This document shows positions 28,801 to 40,800 of a stretch of DNA of 64,000 nt, piece after piece. The notes beneath the pieces were generated by a model, which did not search any database, was not told the DNA's origin, and worked only from the letters and a program-made list of their open reading frames with translations. A program made the translations under genes and the position numbers. The stretch is from Brachypodius melanocephalos. Its lineage: Eukaryota; Chordata; Aves; Passeriformes; Pycnonotidae. The stretch's first letter is position 1; the number at the start of each line of letters is the position of its first letter. Location of the stretch: assembly GCA_013398615.1 (NCBI GenBank), contig VZSR01000514.1, positions 9,635,539-9,699,538 of the forward strand, read 5' to 3'.

Positions 28801-31800
28801 ATTACACACTCATTATAATCAACAATGCTTCCACTTTTCACATCTCTTAAAAATAGTAATATTTTTCCCTGTGACAGTCTTGCTGCTGCAGCTTTGAGAA
28901 TTTTCTGAGTAATTTGAGGGCTGTTTCTCAGTGTAGATATTTTTACCTGTCCTGTGTAAGACACCCGTGTGTTACCCTGTAACCTGACACTGCTTCTGTA
29001 GGGATACAGCTCATCTCCTGAGTCAGCCAGTGCACCCAGCCCTCATCTGTTTCAGGCACTGCCTATAGCTGCCATTTTCCTGTTGCACAGACCCGAAATA
29101 AGCCGTAATTATTAGCAGAAAATTCTGATGTAATCTTGCAGCTATTTGTAGGAGGAGTTGGAGGACATCATTCAGTAAGTCTAATGTTGTACGTGTTTAT
29201 AAAAGATAATTATCTTGCTTCGTGGGATATCCCAGGCTTTTCTGATTTTGAATGTGTAGAGATAACCAGAGCCTAAGATTTTGGAGCGGAGATGATGTCT
29301 GAGAGGAGAGGAGAGAGAGGAATTATGCTGGAGACTCCTGAGAGCAGTGAGGTGAAACAAACTGCATTTAGCCGGCCGCGTTATTCCTTTTGTTTCTACT
29401 TGGCCTCTTTCCATCTCTGTCCTGCCTCTTATTTTTTTTTTCCTTTTTTTTTTTTCTGTCAGCAATAGAGTTAAATCTGTGTTGTCCCAGCAGTCAGTTT
29501 GGATTGGGATTGCAGAGCTGCTGGCAGTGCTGCAGGCAGGTGGGGGATCCCTGTGGCTGTGCCAGCAGAGGACAGTGCCGGAACGTCTGCTGCCCCTGAG
29601 CCTGCCTGGACACTCAGGGATTGCTCTCTGGAGCATAAAGCTGCTCCATAAACGCTCCTGATGCACCTCACTGGGCTGTCTGTGGATAAATGAATGGGAT
29701 ACAGACTGGCAGTTTCTAAACACTTGCTGCTGTTACCTGGGATTTCAGCCTTTCTCCTGCAGTTCGCCTCCTCGTAGGGGGTTTGAATTCATCCTTCCAG
29801 TGTGGGTTTTGCTTTCACTGGGAAGAAAAGTGAATGAGAAAGGATGTTGCTGGTATCTGACACCAGGAGGTTGTCCATCTTGCCTGGCTCCCTATTACCA
29901 TTAAAAACATACGGTGCTAGGAATTTAAATATGAGGAGCCTGCTATTACAGCTTTCTCTTCACTTACACGTTTTACTGGGAATATCCCCAACCAGTACTG
30001 AGGAAGTGTGGCTCTTCCTCTTCAGTGGTTGTTACAAAATATGTAACTTGTGGAATTACAGTCCTTGTGCAGTGCTTTTTATTAATGACAAACAAATTCA
30101 AGCATAGTAAAATCACACTGAGCCCTCTAAAACTTTTTTAATCAACGAAACAGGCAAGAGATAATCTTCAGGGTTTTTTGTTCTTAAACATCAAACATTT
30201 TAATGGTGGTTATCATCTTCCTAATGCAAGCCCTACTTTTACAACAGCTGCCCAAATCTAGAAGGATTTTAGCACATGATTTTATCATAATGCAAATGCT
30301 AGTGTGCATTTCCTTAGGATTTATTTATAGTGGAGATCAAATTATGCAAATGGTTTATTGAATTAAGTCACGGAAACAGAACAAAGTACATCATTTGGAC
30401 AAATTAATTATGCTTTTAATTGTTAAATTAAGTTGTAATTGTGTGTAGTTTGCTTTTATTTGAGTTCATGATCTCTTTTCCTGTGTTAGATCTCTCTGCT
30501 TCTTTATCAGCTACTGGGTCTGGGAAGAAATCTGGTTATTCCCTCCAGTGTAACTGGGAGATTAGAAGCAGTAAAGAGAAGCAATAAGATTTGTATTTTT
30601 ATTAAATTTTAGACCTAAGGGTCTTTGTAAATCTACCTGCCTTAGACTCCTTCCTCTGAAGACAAAATGTGAGAACAGCCCAATGAGCTGGGCTGGTATC
30701 TCACCCTGGTTCATGAACATTCAGGTATTTTAGGTATCTTCTTCATCAGTGATAGCACAGTAGTTGTTCTGAATTAAGAGTGTGATAAACATGGAAAAAT
30801 AGAAATTAATTTGTCTCAACAGCTGTTAAAATATTTTTTAAAAGAAATTTGCATCAGCATTGCCATTTATTGAAAAAATGTGTTTTCTGTGATAATGTAA
30901 CTTGATAGGGGAAAGTTATCTGTGCTTTGAAATTGCTCTGAAGCTTTCTTAATATTCTGGTCCCTGAGGCAAATTAAAAAGCTGATTTTTTTTCCTGGCA
31001 AGCTGATTTGCCTGAAATGTGTCAGGTTCACTGTTGAAAATGAGTGAATATTAATGCACCTTTTACTTTCTCTCTGTGTATTCTATTTTTAATATGTCAT
31101 TGGAAAGTATTGAGCAGAGGAGGGAGTGGCCCTTGTCAATGAGAAGAGCTCTCATTTACTTCTGAAAAAAGTCATGTCATGGCATGTATTAACACCTGGG
31201 GTTTATTTTTGTTTCTGTTGCAGAATTGGAATATGGCAACTCATATGAAATAGAATATATGGAGAAAATAGGCTCCTCTATGCCTGTAAGTTCTCACCTC
31301 CATTTCCATTCATTTGCATTCCCTTGTCATAATATACTATCTGATAATGCCCTCAGCCTCACCACCCTTTAAATTAATTATAATGTGCCTGCAGCAGATT
31401 TGCAAAACCATTTCCTTGAAATTGGCATAACTGGGGTAAATTGCGTGTGCTTTGTTGTCTTGTGTCCTGTAAAGCTTGTTCCATTTTATGATTTTATTTC
31501 TAGGCTAGCATCATAGTAGTTTTTTCTGGAGATTCAAAACCAATGAGTATTTCCAGCAGTGCAGAGCTGTCTGCACCAACTGCTGACCTGTTTAAGGAAT
31601 GGGGAGTAAAACTTGGAAGAAGCTGGAGGGAATCAGGAGAGAAACAGAATTAGTGTGAAGTTTAGAATGCAGCATTATACATTATCACTTGTTTCACCTT
31701 CTTTTTAATCCTGGATTTGATACTTGTCTGCATCCAGTGAGGGGATATCCACTGGGGATATTAGGAAAATCAGTCATGTGGTGCTTAACCAATGAGAATA

Positions 31801-34800
31801 TTCAAAGGGTATTTTAGTAACACCCTCAGCCAAGAGATGCCTCCTGGCTGACAGAACCAGAAATCTGATTAACCCCAAACTGGGAGAAGAAGAGCCCCTA
31901 CAAAGAGTGAACTGTTCAGGTTTTGTTCTTTAATGGTTTCTTCCTGGAAGGGTCCATCTCAGTATCAGCATTACAACCCTGTATTATTCGTTTTCTGTCA
32001 ACTCATTTGCTCACTAAAGGCTTCAGTGACCTGAATTAGCTTTAATGGAGAATGGTTGAATTGCTTAATGAGTTTCTCTTTCCCTGTGGCCAGCAGGATG
32101 ATAGCACCCCGAAGAAGCAGTCCCTGTACCTAATGTTTGATGCCCAGCAGGAGAGCCCAGTGAAATCACCTCCCATCAGGTTGTCTGACTCCACCACTCC
32201 CTGCTCAGGGTAGGTTGCTGCAGGAGGGTGTCAGAGGAGTGGGTTACCCTCAGAGCACGTACACAGGCACTTCTTCCTCTCCCTGCCTCTGTGCTGCCAA
32301 GTTTTTTGTTTAAAAATAGATTCCCATCTGTGTGCACATATGATGGAGAACAGAGGGCAAAGATACACAAGTTTCATGATGGAATAAGGACATGTATTTC
32401 TCCTTCATATTCTGACTAAATAGTCACAGTGACAACTGTTTTGCTGGACAGTGGCCTCCTACTTAAAGGTTTTGCCTCAGACACTGAGGTAATTTTCGTA
32501 TTAATCTAGAAATCTGTTAATTGCAGTTTTTCGCTTGGCTTTTCCTGGATACATTTTCTGAACAAGGGCTCTTGTTCATAAGACCAGGATGTGGGAGTTG
32601 TGTTTACTTCCAATAATTTTGCTTGTCAAGGACATCTGTTCTTGTTAGTAAGAGCTGTGTTTTGGGAGACAGGGAGGTCACAACAAGAAAGGGGTAAAAA
32701 GGCAAGTGAGAAATACTGAAGAAATGTGACATTTCTGATGGAACTGGTTTTATTTTGATGTCTCCAGTGCATTGTTTTGAAAGGATATTGCATGAGATAT
32801 AATGATGCAAAATTGAGTTGAAACAATGTGTGTATAAATATATTTATATATACACCCATAAAAGTGACAAAGAGGACTTGCTCAGCTGTTACCAGAAGCA
32901 GAATTGTGAAGGCCTTGTGCTCCACCCTGAAAACATGCACACAATCTTTTTCCAGGTCAAGTTATGAAGACCCTGAAGCCCAGCAGCCCTCTGGCATGAA
33001 AATTCCACACCCAGCTTCCCGAGTCCTGGCTGCCAGCCAAGAGGCACATTTACAGTCCCCTGACAAGGCCAAGCAGAAGGACCTGGAGCCCATGACTCTG
33101 GGAACAACTCCAGAGGCTATTGAAATCGTAAGTCCTGTGTGATAAGAGTTTGGGAATCATTTTGTATTTTGCTTTCAGCCCTAACAACTTGGGCAAAATC
33201 TCTGTTGCTTATTCAGCCTCCTCTTTACCCTTCAGACATCTCCTGAAGACTCCTTTGTCTCTGCTGATGCGCTTCTCAATAGGATATCTAAGAAAGCCTC
33301 AATATGTGATCAGCCTGAGTATCTAGATCCTGACCTAGCAGAAAAGAACCCCCCAGTATTTGCTCAGAAACTTCAGGTTTGTAGCAGAAATATAAATGTC
33401 ACTTTTCTTTCTGTTTGTCCATACCCAGGCAAAGGAATGCTGTGCCTCATCTGAAAGGGGTGAAGGGGGCCTTGGAGGGGATGTGGAAAAGAATTAAAAT
33501 AATTATTTAATTCTTTCCAAAGTAACTCTCCCCTTTCAAAGACTTGAGGAACAAAGATATTTTCATTTCACTCATGTAATTCATATAATACATAACCTCA
33601 AATTTCATCAACACCTATCCTGTACCTCTAATGTATGTATTTTCCAGAAGTCTTTTCAAAGCAATTTTTTTTAAGCTTGAACACAGGACTTGATGTATGG
33701 AGAGTTGTCTTGACACCTGGCCTTAGTAAATCTGTATATACAGATGCATTTTTTGAGATTCAGGACCTAATTCTGCTAAAATGAAAATCAGGCCTTATTT
33801 TTCTGGTAATTTCTCTAATGCAGAATTTGGCGTGGTTTCTTCTAGGAAAAGTAAATGGATCTGCAGAGCAGTTTTGTATGTCAGGACATCTTTTCTGCAA
33901 TATTTACAGTGAAATTTTAAAACAGCAAAGGTTGAACTGAGACCAGCATGTAGCATAAATTCACATAAAATGGGAATGAAAGGAGAGGAGTCTGTGATAA
34001 AACAGCTTTAGCCTCAGAAAACATTTCTTTTACATGCAGTATTGTTCATATTGACCACCTAATAAAAATTACTTGTCTGTACAGTTACCTCAAAACTAAC
34101 CAAACCCTGGAGTTTTGTGTCATTGTCCTCACCATGAGAGGAATCTGGGCCATTTGCCACCCAGGAATTGTCCGAATGACACCTTAAAATTTAACAATCC
34201 ATTTTTAAAGTATGCCAAACACTTTTACCATGTTCTTACTACATTTTTTTCCCTGTGGGGGACTCCCCACCAAACCCTTTGACAGGAGGAGCTAGAGTTT
34301 GCAGCCATGAGGATAGAAGCGCTGAAGTTAGCCAGGCAGATTGCCCTCTCCTCTTTGCGCTCCAAGGTATCTGCTTTGTGCCTGCCCTGTGTGTGAGTGT
34401 GCACAGCCTGGGGAGCCGAGTGCTGCTTGTCCTGGGGCTCCCTGGGGGACACCAGCAGCATGCTGGCAGCAGAGCTGACACAGAAATGCTGTCACCCCAC
34501 TCACACCCCAATTAACAACAGGCAAGAAGCAGCAGCAGCGTTCCTTCCAGCTGGAGATGGATTCTGCAGTGCAGGTTTGTCATTTCTCTGGAGCAAGATT
34601 TGTCCTAAAATATTTGATGATGAAGAATAACCAGGCCTGCTTTGGCCATAAGGACATTTTGTCTTCTGCTGGTATTTTCAGCTTGAAGTCAGACACCTTT
34701 GACCCTCAGTGTTTAGAAGTGAGGAATTCAGTCGACCTTGCCCTCAGGCATTTGAAGAAAGGGATTGCAGCAGGCTTGGAAGGGCTACAGAGCTCCCAAG

Positions 34801-37800
34801 GAAAAAAGGCCCCAAAACACAATGTGTCTTTATTCATAAAGAGCTAAATCTTGCCTTTTCATTGCTACTTCCAGGCCATGCTGGCTAGTTGTGCCTCAGA
34901 GTGATGCTTTGCACTGCTGTAGGGATGCACATGGAGCTCACTGTGTTTAGAAAGCCAAAAAAGTCATTCCATAAATGTTAGTGGCTTTCTTGGGAAAGGG
35001 TATCAGCTGAATGGGATGCTGAGGGGATGGCAATGTCCTGCCGCAGTGAGACATTTCATTCCAAATGAGGAGAATGTGCTGCTGACCTGTCCTTCTCCAG
35101 TGACCTCTTGTACTGTCCATTAATAAGTCAGCAGAAAGTCTTTTGCCCAGTCATAAATCGTCTTGGAGTTCATTGCATCACAACAGCGTTTGGGCTGGTT
35201 ACGGGGGAGGATTTCTTGGTGCTTTAAAGGTCAGTTATTAATCAGCTACTTCATAAAAGTAAACATTTTTTTAAGGTTAACTGTACTCCTCTGAAAAACC
35301 AGTGATCATATTGATTTATTTCAGATACCTTAAATAGCCCACAAGCCACCTTGTTTCTGTTGTGCACAGACATTTACTGAGGTAAACACATTCCTCAGAG
35401 ATTTAAGAGTATGTTAGAGTATGTGCTTACAATCTTTTATTTAATTAAGCAAAACATGCTGTTTTCATTAGAAGGACTCATCAAGCTGAAACCTCTAAGC
35501 TGTTCAGCATCATCAGAACATCTTGTTTCGTTGGAGCAAGTTTTGAGCTCCTTAGAAGTTAAAAATGGGGAATGGATTTCATGTGACTTTTTAGAAAATG
35601 TCATTAATCGGTGGAACAAAGATAACAAAATGATAAGCAGGGGTGAGGAGAGAAAACCAGGCAAAACTCCCCCCTCTGACAGAGAATTGGCAGAAGTTAT
35701 TGATGATGACAGAGCCCCAGGTTGGTCCAGACACAGCAATGCTTGTAGACTGATACCATGGGTGTCATGTTAGGCTGGGAAGGACTTTTGTCCTTGCATA
35801 GCTTTGCTATTTCAGTGGGAGGTTGCTGGTTTTAAATTAGCCTATGGTGACACCCCTTGTGACCTACAGTGACTGGTGGCCTGGATTAAGTAGAACAGAA
35901 ACCAGCAGATGACTGCAGTGACTTAAATTTGGATGCTCCTGGCAGAATTCCCTTCTGGATGGCTGGCCTCCATTCTTTTCTGAATGCTGTATAATTACAT
36001 TTAACACTTACTAAACGATGACTGGATGGGTAACAAGAATAGGATGATAAATAAAGACAGAAGCACTTCTTGTGACAAATTATGTCACCTAAAATAAAGA
36101 TCAAATATAAGCATTTTGTGCTAGCACTAGGAGTGAGAATGAAGATGTGCAGTTTGTTCTCAGGCAGAGAGGAGTTCTTTGGCCACTCCCAAATTTCTTA
36201 AATTTGACTTAAACAACAGCAGGAGCAGTCACCTACTTTTACCTGGCCAAGTATTTCTGTCTTCCAGTGTTGAGGTGAATTAACACTTTGCTGTTGAACA
36301 GTCTCCGTTTGGATGTTGTGAGATAATTTTTTAGTAGGTGCAGCTTGAGTGGGGTTTGTGTCCAGCACCCTGTGGATGCTGAGATGATGGAGAGGGTGCT
36401 GAGATCCAAGGAAAATAGAAACTGAAAGGAAAGGCATGGGCAAAAATGGGATTAGTGCATTATAGCTTTGTGGGCCTCTCATGGTAGTGGAGGAGGATTA
36501 TTTCTTTCAAACAGCAATGCCATTGATTTTAACGAAACTTTACAGGCAGAAAACTTCTGCTTGGGTTTTCCTTGCCTTTCCATGTATTTTCAAGCACAAG
36601 TAGGTCTCACTTTGCCTGCACTGACCTGTGTGCTCACATATCAGTTAAAAGAGTCCATCATTCCATGCACACCCATGCAGCATTTCAGGGCTTGGAAAGG
36701 CCAGCCTCATTTTCAGCAGGGCTAAACACACATTCCTCCAACTGCTATGATAAAAACTAGTTTTCATTTTCATTCCATTTTTCTATTTTCTTCCTCTCTG
36801 CCCTCCTGGAAGTGAGATAACTGCAGCTGGTTAATAAATGTGCATTTGTTTCCCTTCTGGTCAGATATCTGGTTTCTGTGAAAGGTGCTGGGAAGAGAAG
36901 CATGTTGAGCTCTCAAATATTTACACTAAGATTGCAGTGACCTACATTTTATAGTAATTCCCCTGAAGACTCTAATCTTTCTGTGCAAGGTTTAGTGACT
37001 TACAAATCCCTGCACTGATTATCACCCCAATTAACTGCTTACCTTCTCAGCAATTAGGTGTTAAAGCATTATTATTGGGTTATTTTGGGTAATGCCATCA
37101 TCCTGTTGGTCAGGTGCTGTTATTTTCTCGGGGTACGAATATTTTGCAGGCAATAAATAACAGCTACTGAGTTCTGCATCAGTTAGGAGGGTGTTTTCAG
37201 AGTTAGAGCAACACTGATTGGACCACTACCCCAAGCATTTCTGCTCAGTGGTTAAATTCCAGGAGGTTTTGATGCTTATTTTTGGCAATTTTAAGCTGTT
37301 CTGTATGTCGTTTTTGCTTTGTTTTGTACAATTTACTCAAATGCAAAGAGAACTAGAGAAAACATAACTGTATTAATGAGCTGTTGTGTACTATATAAAA
37401 ATACCTGTAAGTATGGATTAAATACTCTAAATGTCTTCTTCTTTAGAAATTGTCATCCTCCCAGCAGTTACTTTGAAATGTTTTTGTATGAGGTTGAAAA
37501 AAGTTTGTGTTTCTTCTTGGCACAATGAATGTTTTCCAGCAATCTCTTTCTGAGATCCAGCAAATTAAGCTGCAGGAGGCTTTTGAAATGTGAGAGATGC
37601 AGTTCAACAGATCAATGGGAGGGGTGGCCTTTCTTTGGAGGACAGCTTTGGTGATCTAATGGCTCTTTTTTATCTCTCAGTTACTCCTGCCTTGTGATTA
37701 AGGAGGGACTAAAGTACTTTTTTTTTTTTAATATTTATGCATTTACAGAGGTGTCTGAGCTCCAGGTGTATTTCTTCCTGTGTAGTTGTGTTACATTGGG

Positions 37801-40800
37801 AGATACTTTTAGGAGCACAGGCTGTGCAGTTTTGACAGATCTCGGAATTCTTCTGGTGGGAAAAGCCACCTAGTCCGAGCTTGCACCTCCTAATTCTACT
37901 GGAATTTATCATTATTTTGGGTGTTCATGTTAAAGGTAGCAAAAATAAAGAAGGGATAGCCTGCTCCATAAATCCCAGAAGTAAGAATCAATTGACTCCC
38001 AGGTTTAAAATCAAAAAGTACCAAGCAAATTAGTGAAAGTCTCCTGTAAATGAAGGTGCAGTGAGGTGTTCTGTAAGTACTGTTTAGGTTATTGTTGCTC
38101 TAATTAAATTTTCTTGCCTAGTCTTTTAATGTTGTTAGTGTTTCTTCATGTTCTCTGCAGATGTGATCTCCAGAACATCTGGTCCTGTGTGCATTGTGTA
38201 CAATTTTTACTACAGCTTCTTCAGTCAGGTGTGATACGAGAACTCACAAGGGATTACAGCAAAATTAGCAGTGGGTTTGGATGCTTTCTGTGATCCTGGG
38301 CAGTGTGAGAAGCACTGTGAGGAAGTGAATGTTTTATGGAATAGCATCTGGCAAAATTTCCTTTACCAGTGTTGAGACAAGAATATGTGATGTTGAAATT
38401 AATGAGGACTGAACCTTGATCCAGACATTATCTACTCCCTTTCACATTCTTGTGCTTCAGTCACTGGAGCGTGACTCTGCTATTTACTTCAAAAAAACCC
38501 CAAACGAAACAACTAAAACAAACCACAAAACTACAATAAAATACAAGAAGATAAATATTTTCTATATTTTCTCTTTTATGTAAAAAAATCCCATAATTGA
38601 AATACTCTTGATTAGTTCTCTTTATTACTGCAGATGAAGCCTAAAGACTTAGGTACAGCATTAGTGAACTTGAAGGAACAGAATACATTGTTTTAAGCAC
38701 AAAGTTAATGAGTAAACTGGAAAAATACATCATCACCTTTTCAGCAGCAAGGAAATGCTACACCAGGAAAACAGGATGTGAATATCCAATTCCATCAGTG
38801 GATCAACCTGACTTTCCTCCCCACTCATGGTCCAGCCCTTGTCAGGGGAACTTAGCAGTGCCCAGAGAAGCTGTGGCTGCCCCTGAATCCCTGGAAATGT
38901 CCGAGGCCAGGCTGGACAGGACTTGGAGCAGCCTGGGACAGTGGAAGGTGTCCCTGCCCATGGCAGGGGTGGCACTGGATGGGCTTTAAGGTCTCTTCCA
39001 ATCCAAACCATTCTTGGTTCTATGAACTGTCCTTTGTAATCTCAGTTTTCCTGTGCTGTAGCTCAGGTTGTTTGCATCAAGAGTTGTTTGTGAGACGTCT
39101 CCTGCATCTCAGCATCATGTTCCTGTTCTTTGCTCTCCTCATTTCACATGCTGCTCTCCCCTCTTTAATCTGGGCTGCTGACATGAGCAAAACTGACAGC
39201 TGCAAAAAAAGCCTCATTTAACTGACTAATCGCATGCTGGACACCAGTGGGGCAGCAGTGTCACCTGCATTTTCACACTTTTTCTGTGGTATTCTTTATG
39301 ATAGATACCATGTATTGACAGGCCACACCTAAGAAAGCGAGCTGTCCTCTTGCTTCTGGTTTCTTGATTTATTTTTATGGAAGCAGAATTCCCCTTAACA
39401 AGCTTTCTGCCTTCAAATTGGATTCCTTCTGCTGATGTGCATTTCTCGTGGATGTTGTGGTGAAAAGCAGTACCTTTTCTAAGATAAGACCTTAAAATGT
39501 TGATGGCAAAGTGCTGTCTTTATTTTCTCTCCTTATAGGTAATATGATTCTCCTGGTGCTTCTTATAGATCTTAAATGTATATTTTATGATGGCTGAATT
39601 CAGAGCTCCCTGTGTTACCACTGTTGTAATTTAGAAGTGCATGAAACTCTGGTCCTAGCACCACACCCAGAAAACCCGTGAGCTCAACACCTATTTAATG
39701 GTTTGTTTCTTTGTATTTAAACAAACAAACACACAGAGAGAACCTGCTATCCCAGCAGATGTTTCCATCTCCAAAAGCGCGCTGTACTCCCGCATCGGCG
39801 CCTCAGACGCAGAAAGCACCACGGCTCTGCTCTACCCCCAGCAGGACTTGGACTCTGCACTGCGGCTCGCCAGAGCAGAGGTAACTGTTTCCCCAGCTTG
39901 GGAAAGGAAAAACCTGCCCCTTGTTGTTCCCTTCCTGCTTATTTTCTCTCAAATGCTTCATGTTGTGATCACTTGTTCTGTTCTTGGCACCATCCTCAGC
40001 CACGCTAAATTGAAAGGTGCTACACTGCAAGTTTTACTTGTTTTACTTGTTTTTCATATGTGAAAAGCTGATAGGATATAAAAACCAAATCTTTATGTTT
40101 TTAAACCTCAGGTGTACACTGTGCATCTTGACATTGCTATATAATTATATAAAAACGGTAAGCTGCTTGAAATAGGAATAAAATGATGTCTTTTACAAAG
40201 CTATGTATCATATTAGTGTGGCTAGCAATAGCAATGAAAAGATGGGTATAATCCAGTGGGGTATTTTGCCTTTGCTTTCTGTTTCAGATTGTGGCCAAGG
40301 AAAGGGAAGTATCTGAGTGGAAAGAGAAATACGAAGAAAGCAGAAGGGAAGTGATGGAAATGAGGTGGGTTATTAACTTGATCACTCTGTCAGAAAGCCT
40401 CATCTCAGCCTGTGGGTAGTACACAGAGTACCATGCTGGTACAGTTGTTCTGCTTAGCTGAATTTACTTCATTATTTTTAACTTCAGGCTTTGCATTGAT
40501 CCTCAGCTGATACTTTGTCTTTTCTCTGTATGGTGGGCATGGCTGTTCAGGGTAATCATTGAAAACTTCTTTGTTGCTAATTTCATTCGCATCCTCAGAA
40601 TACTGAGATAAGAGTGGTTTTACTCCAGGTTAATGTCAGGGAAGGATTACCTCTGGTTTGTGTGTGAATTCTCACTAGGATTGCATAGTGAGGTTCCTGT
40701 TGCAGACAGGATGAGTTGCCTGCAGAGCTGGCAGGGGGGTGCACATGCCAGTGTTAAATTCATTCTCCATAAGTGGTTTTGCTTGGAAAAAAGAAAGAAT

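Noticed and set aside
35695..35760. C-box (TGATGAC) and D-box (CTGA)-like pair suggesting a snoRNA
   Set aside because: Spacing is short, no flanking terminal stem, and no guide match could be judged.
38708..39011. Open frames on both strands with translations like VWIGRDLKAHPV
   Set aside because: They are translations of the CR1 3' end; the same peptide recurs at 59433 and 55562.
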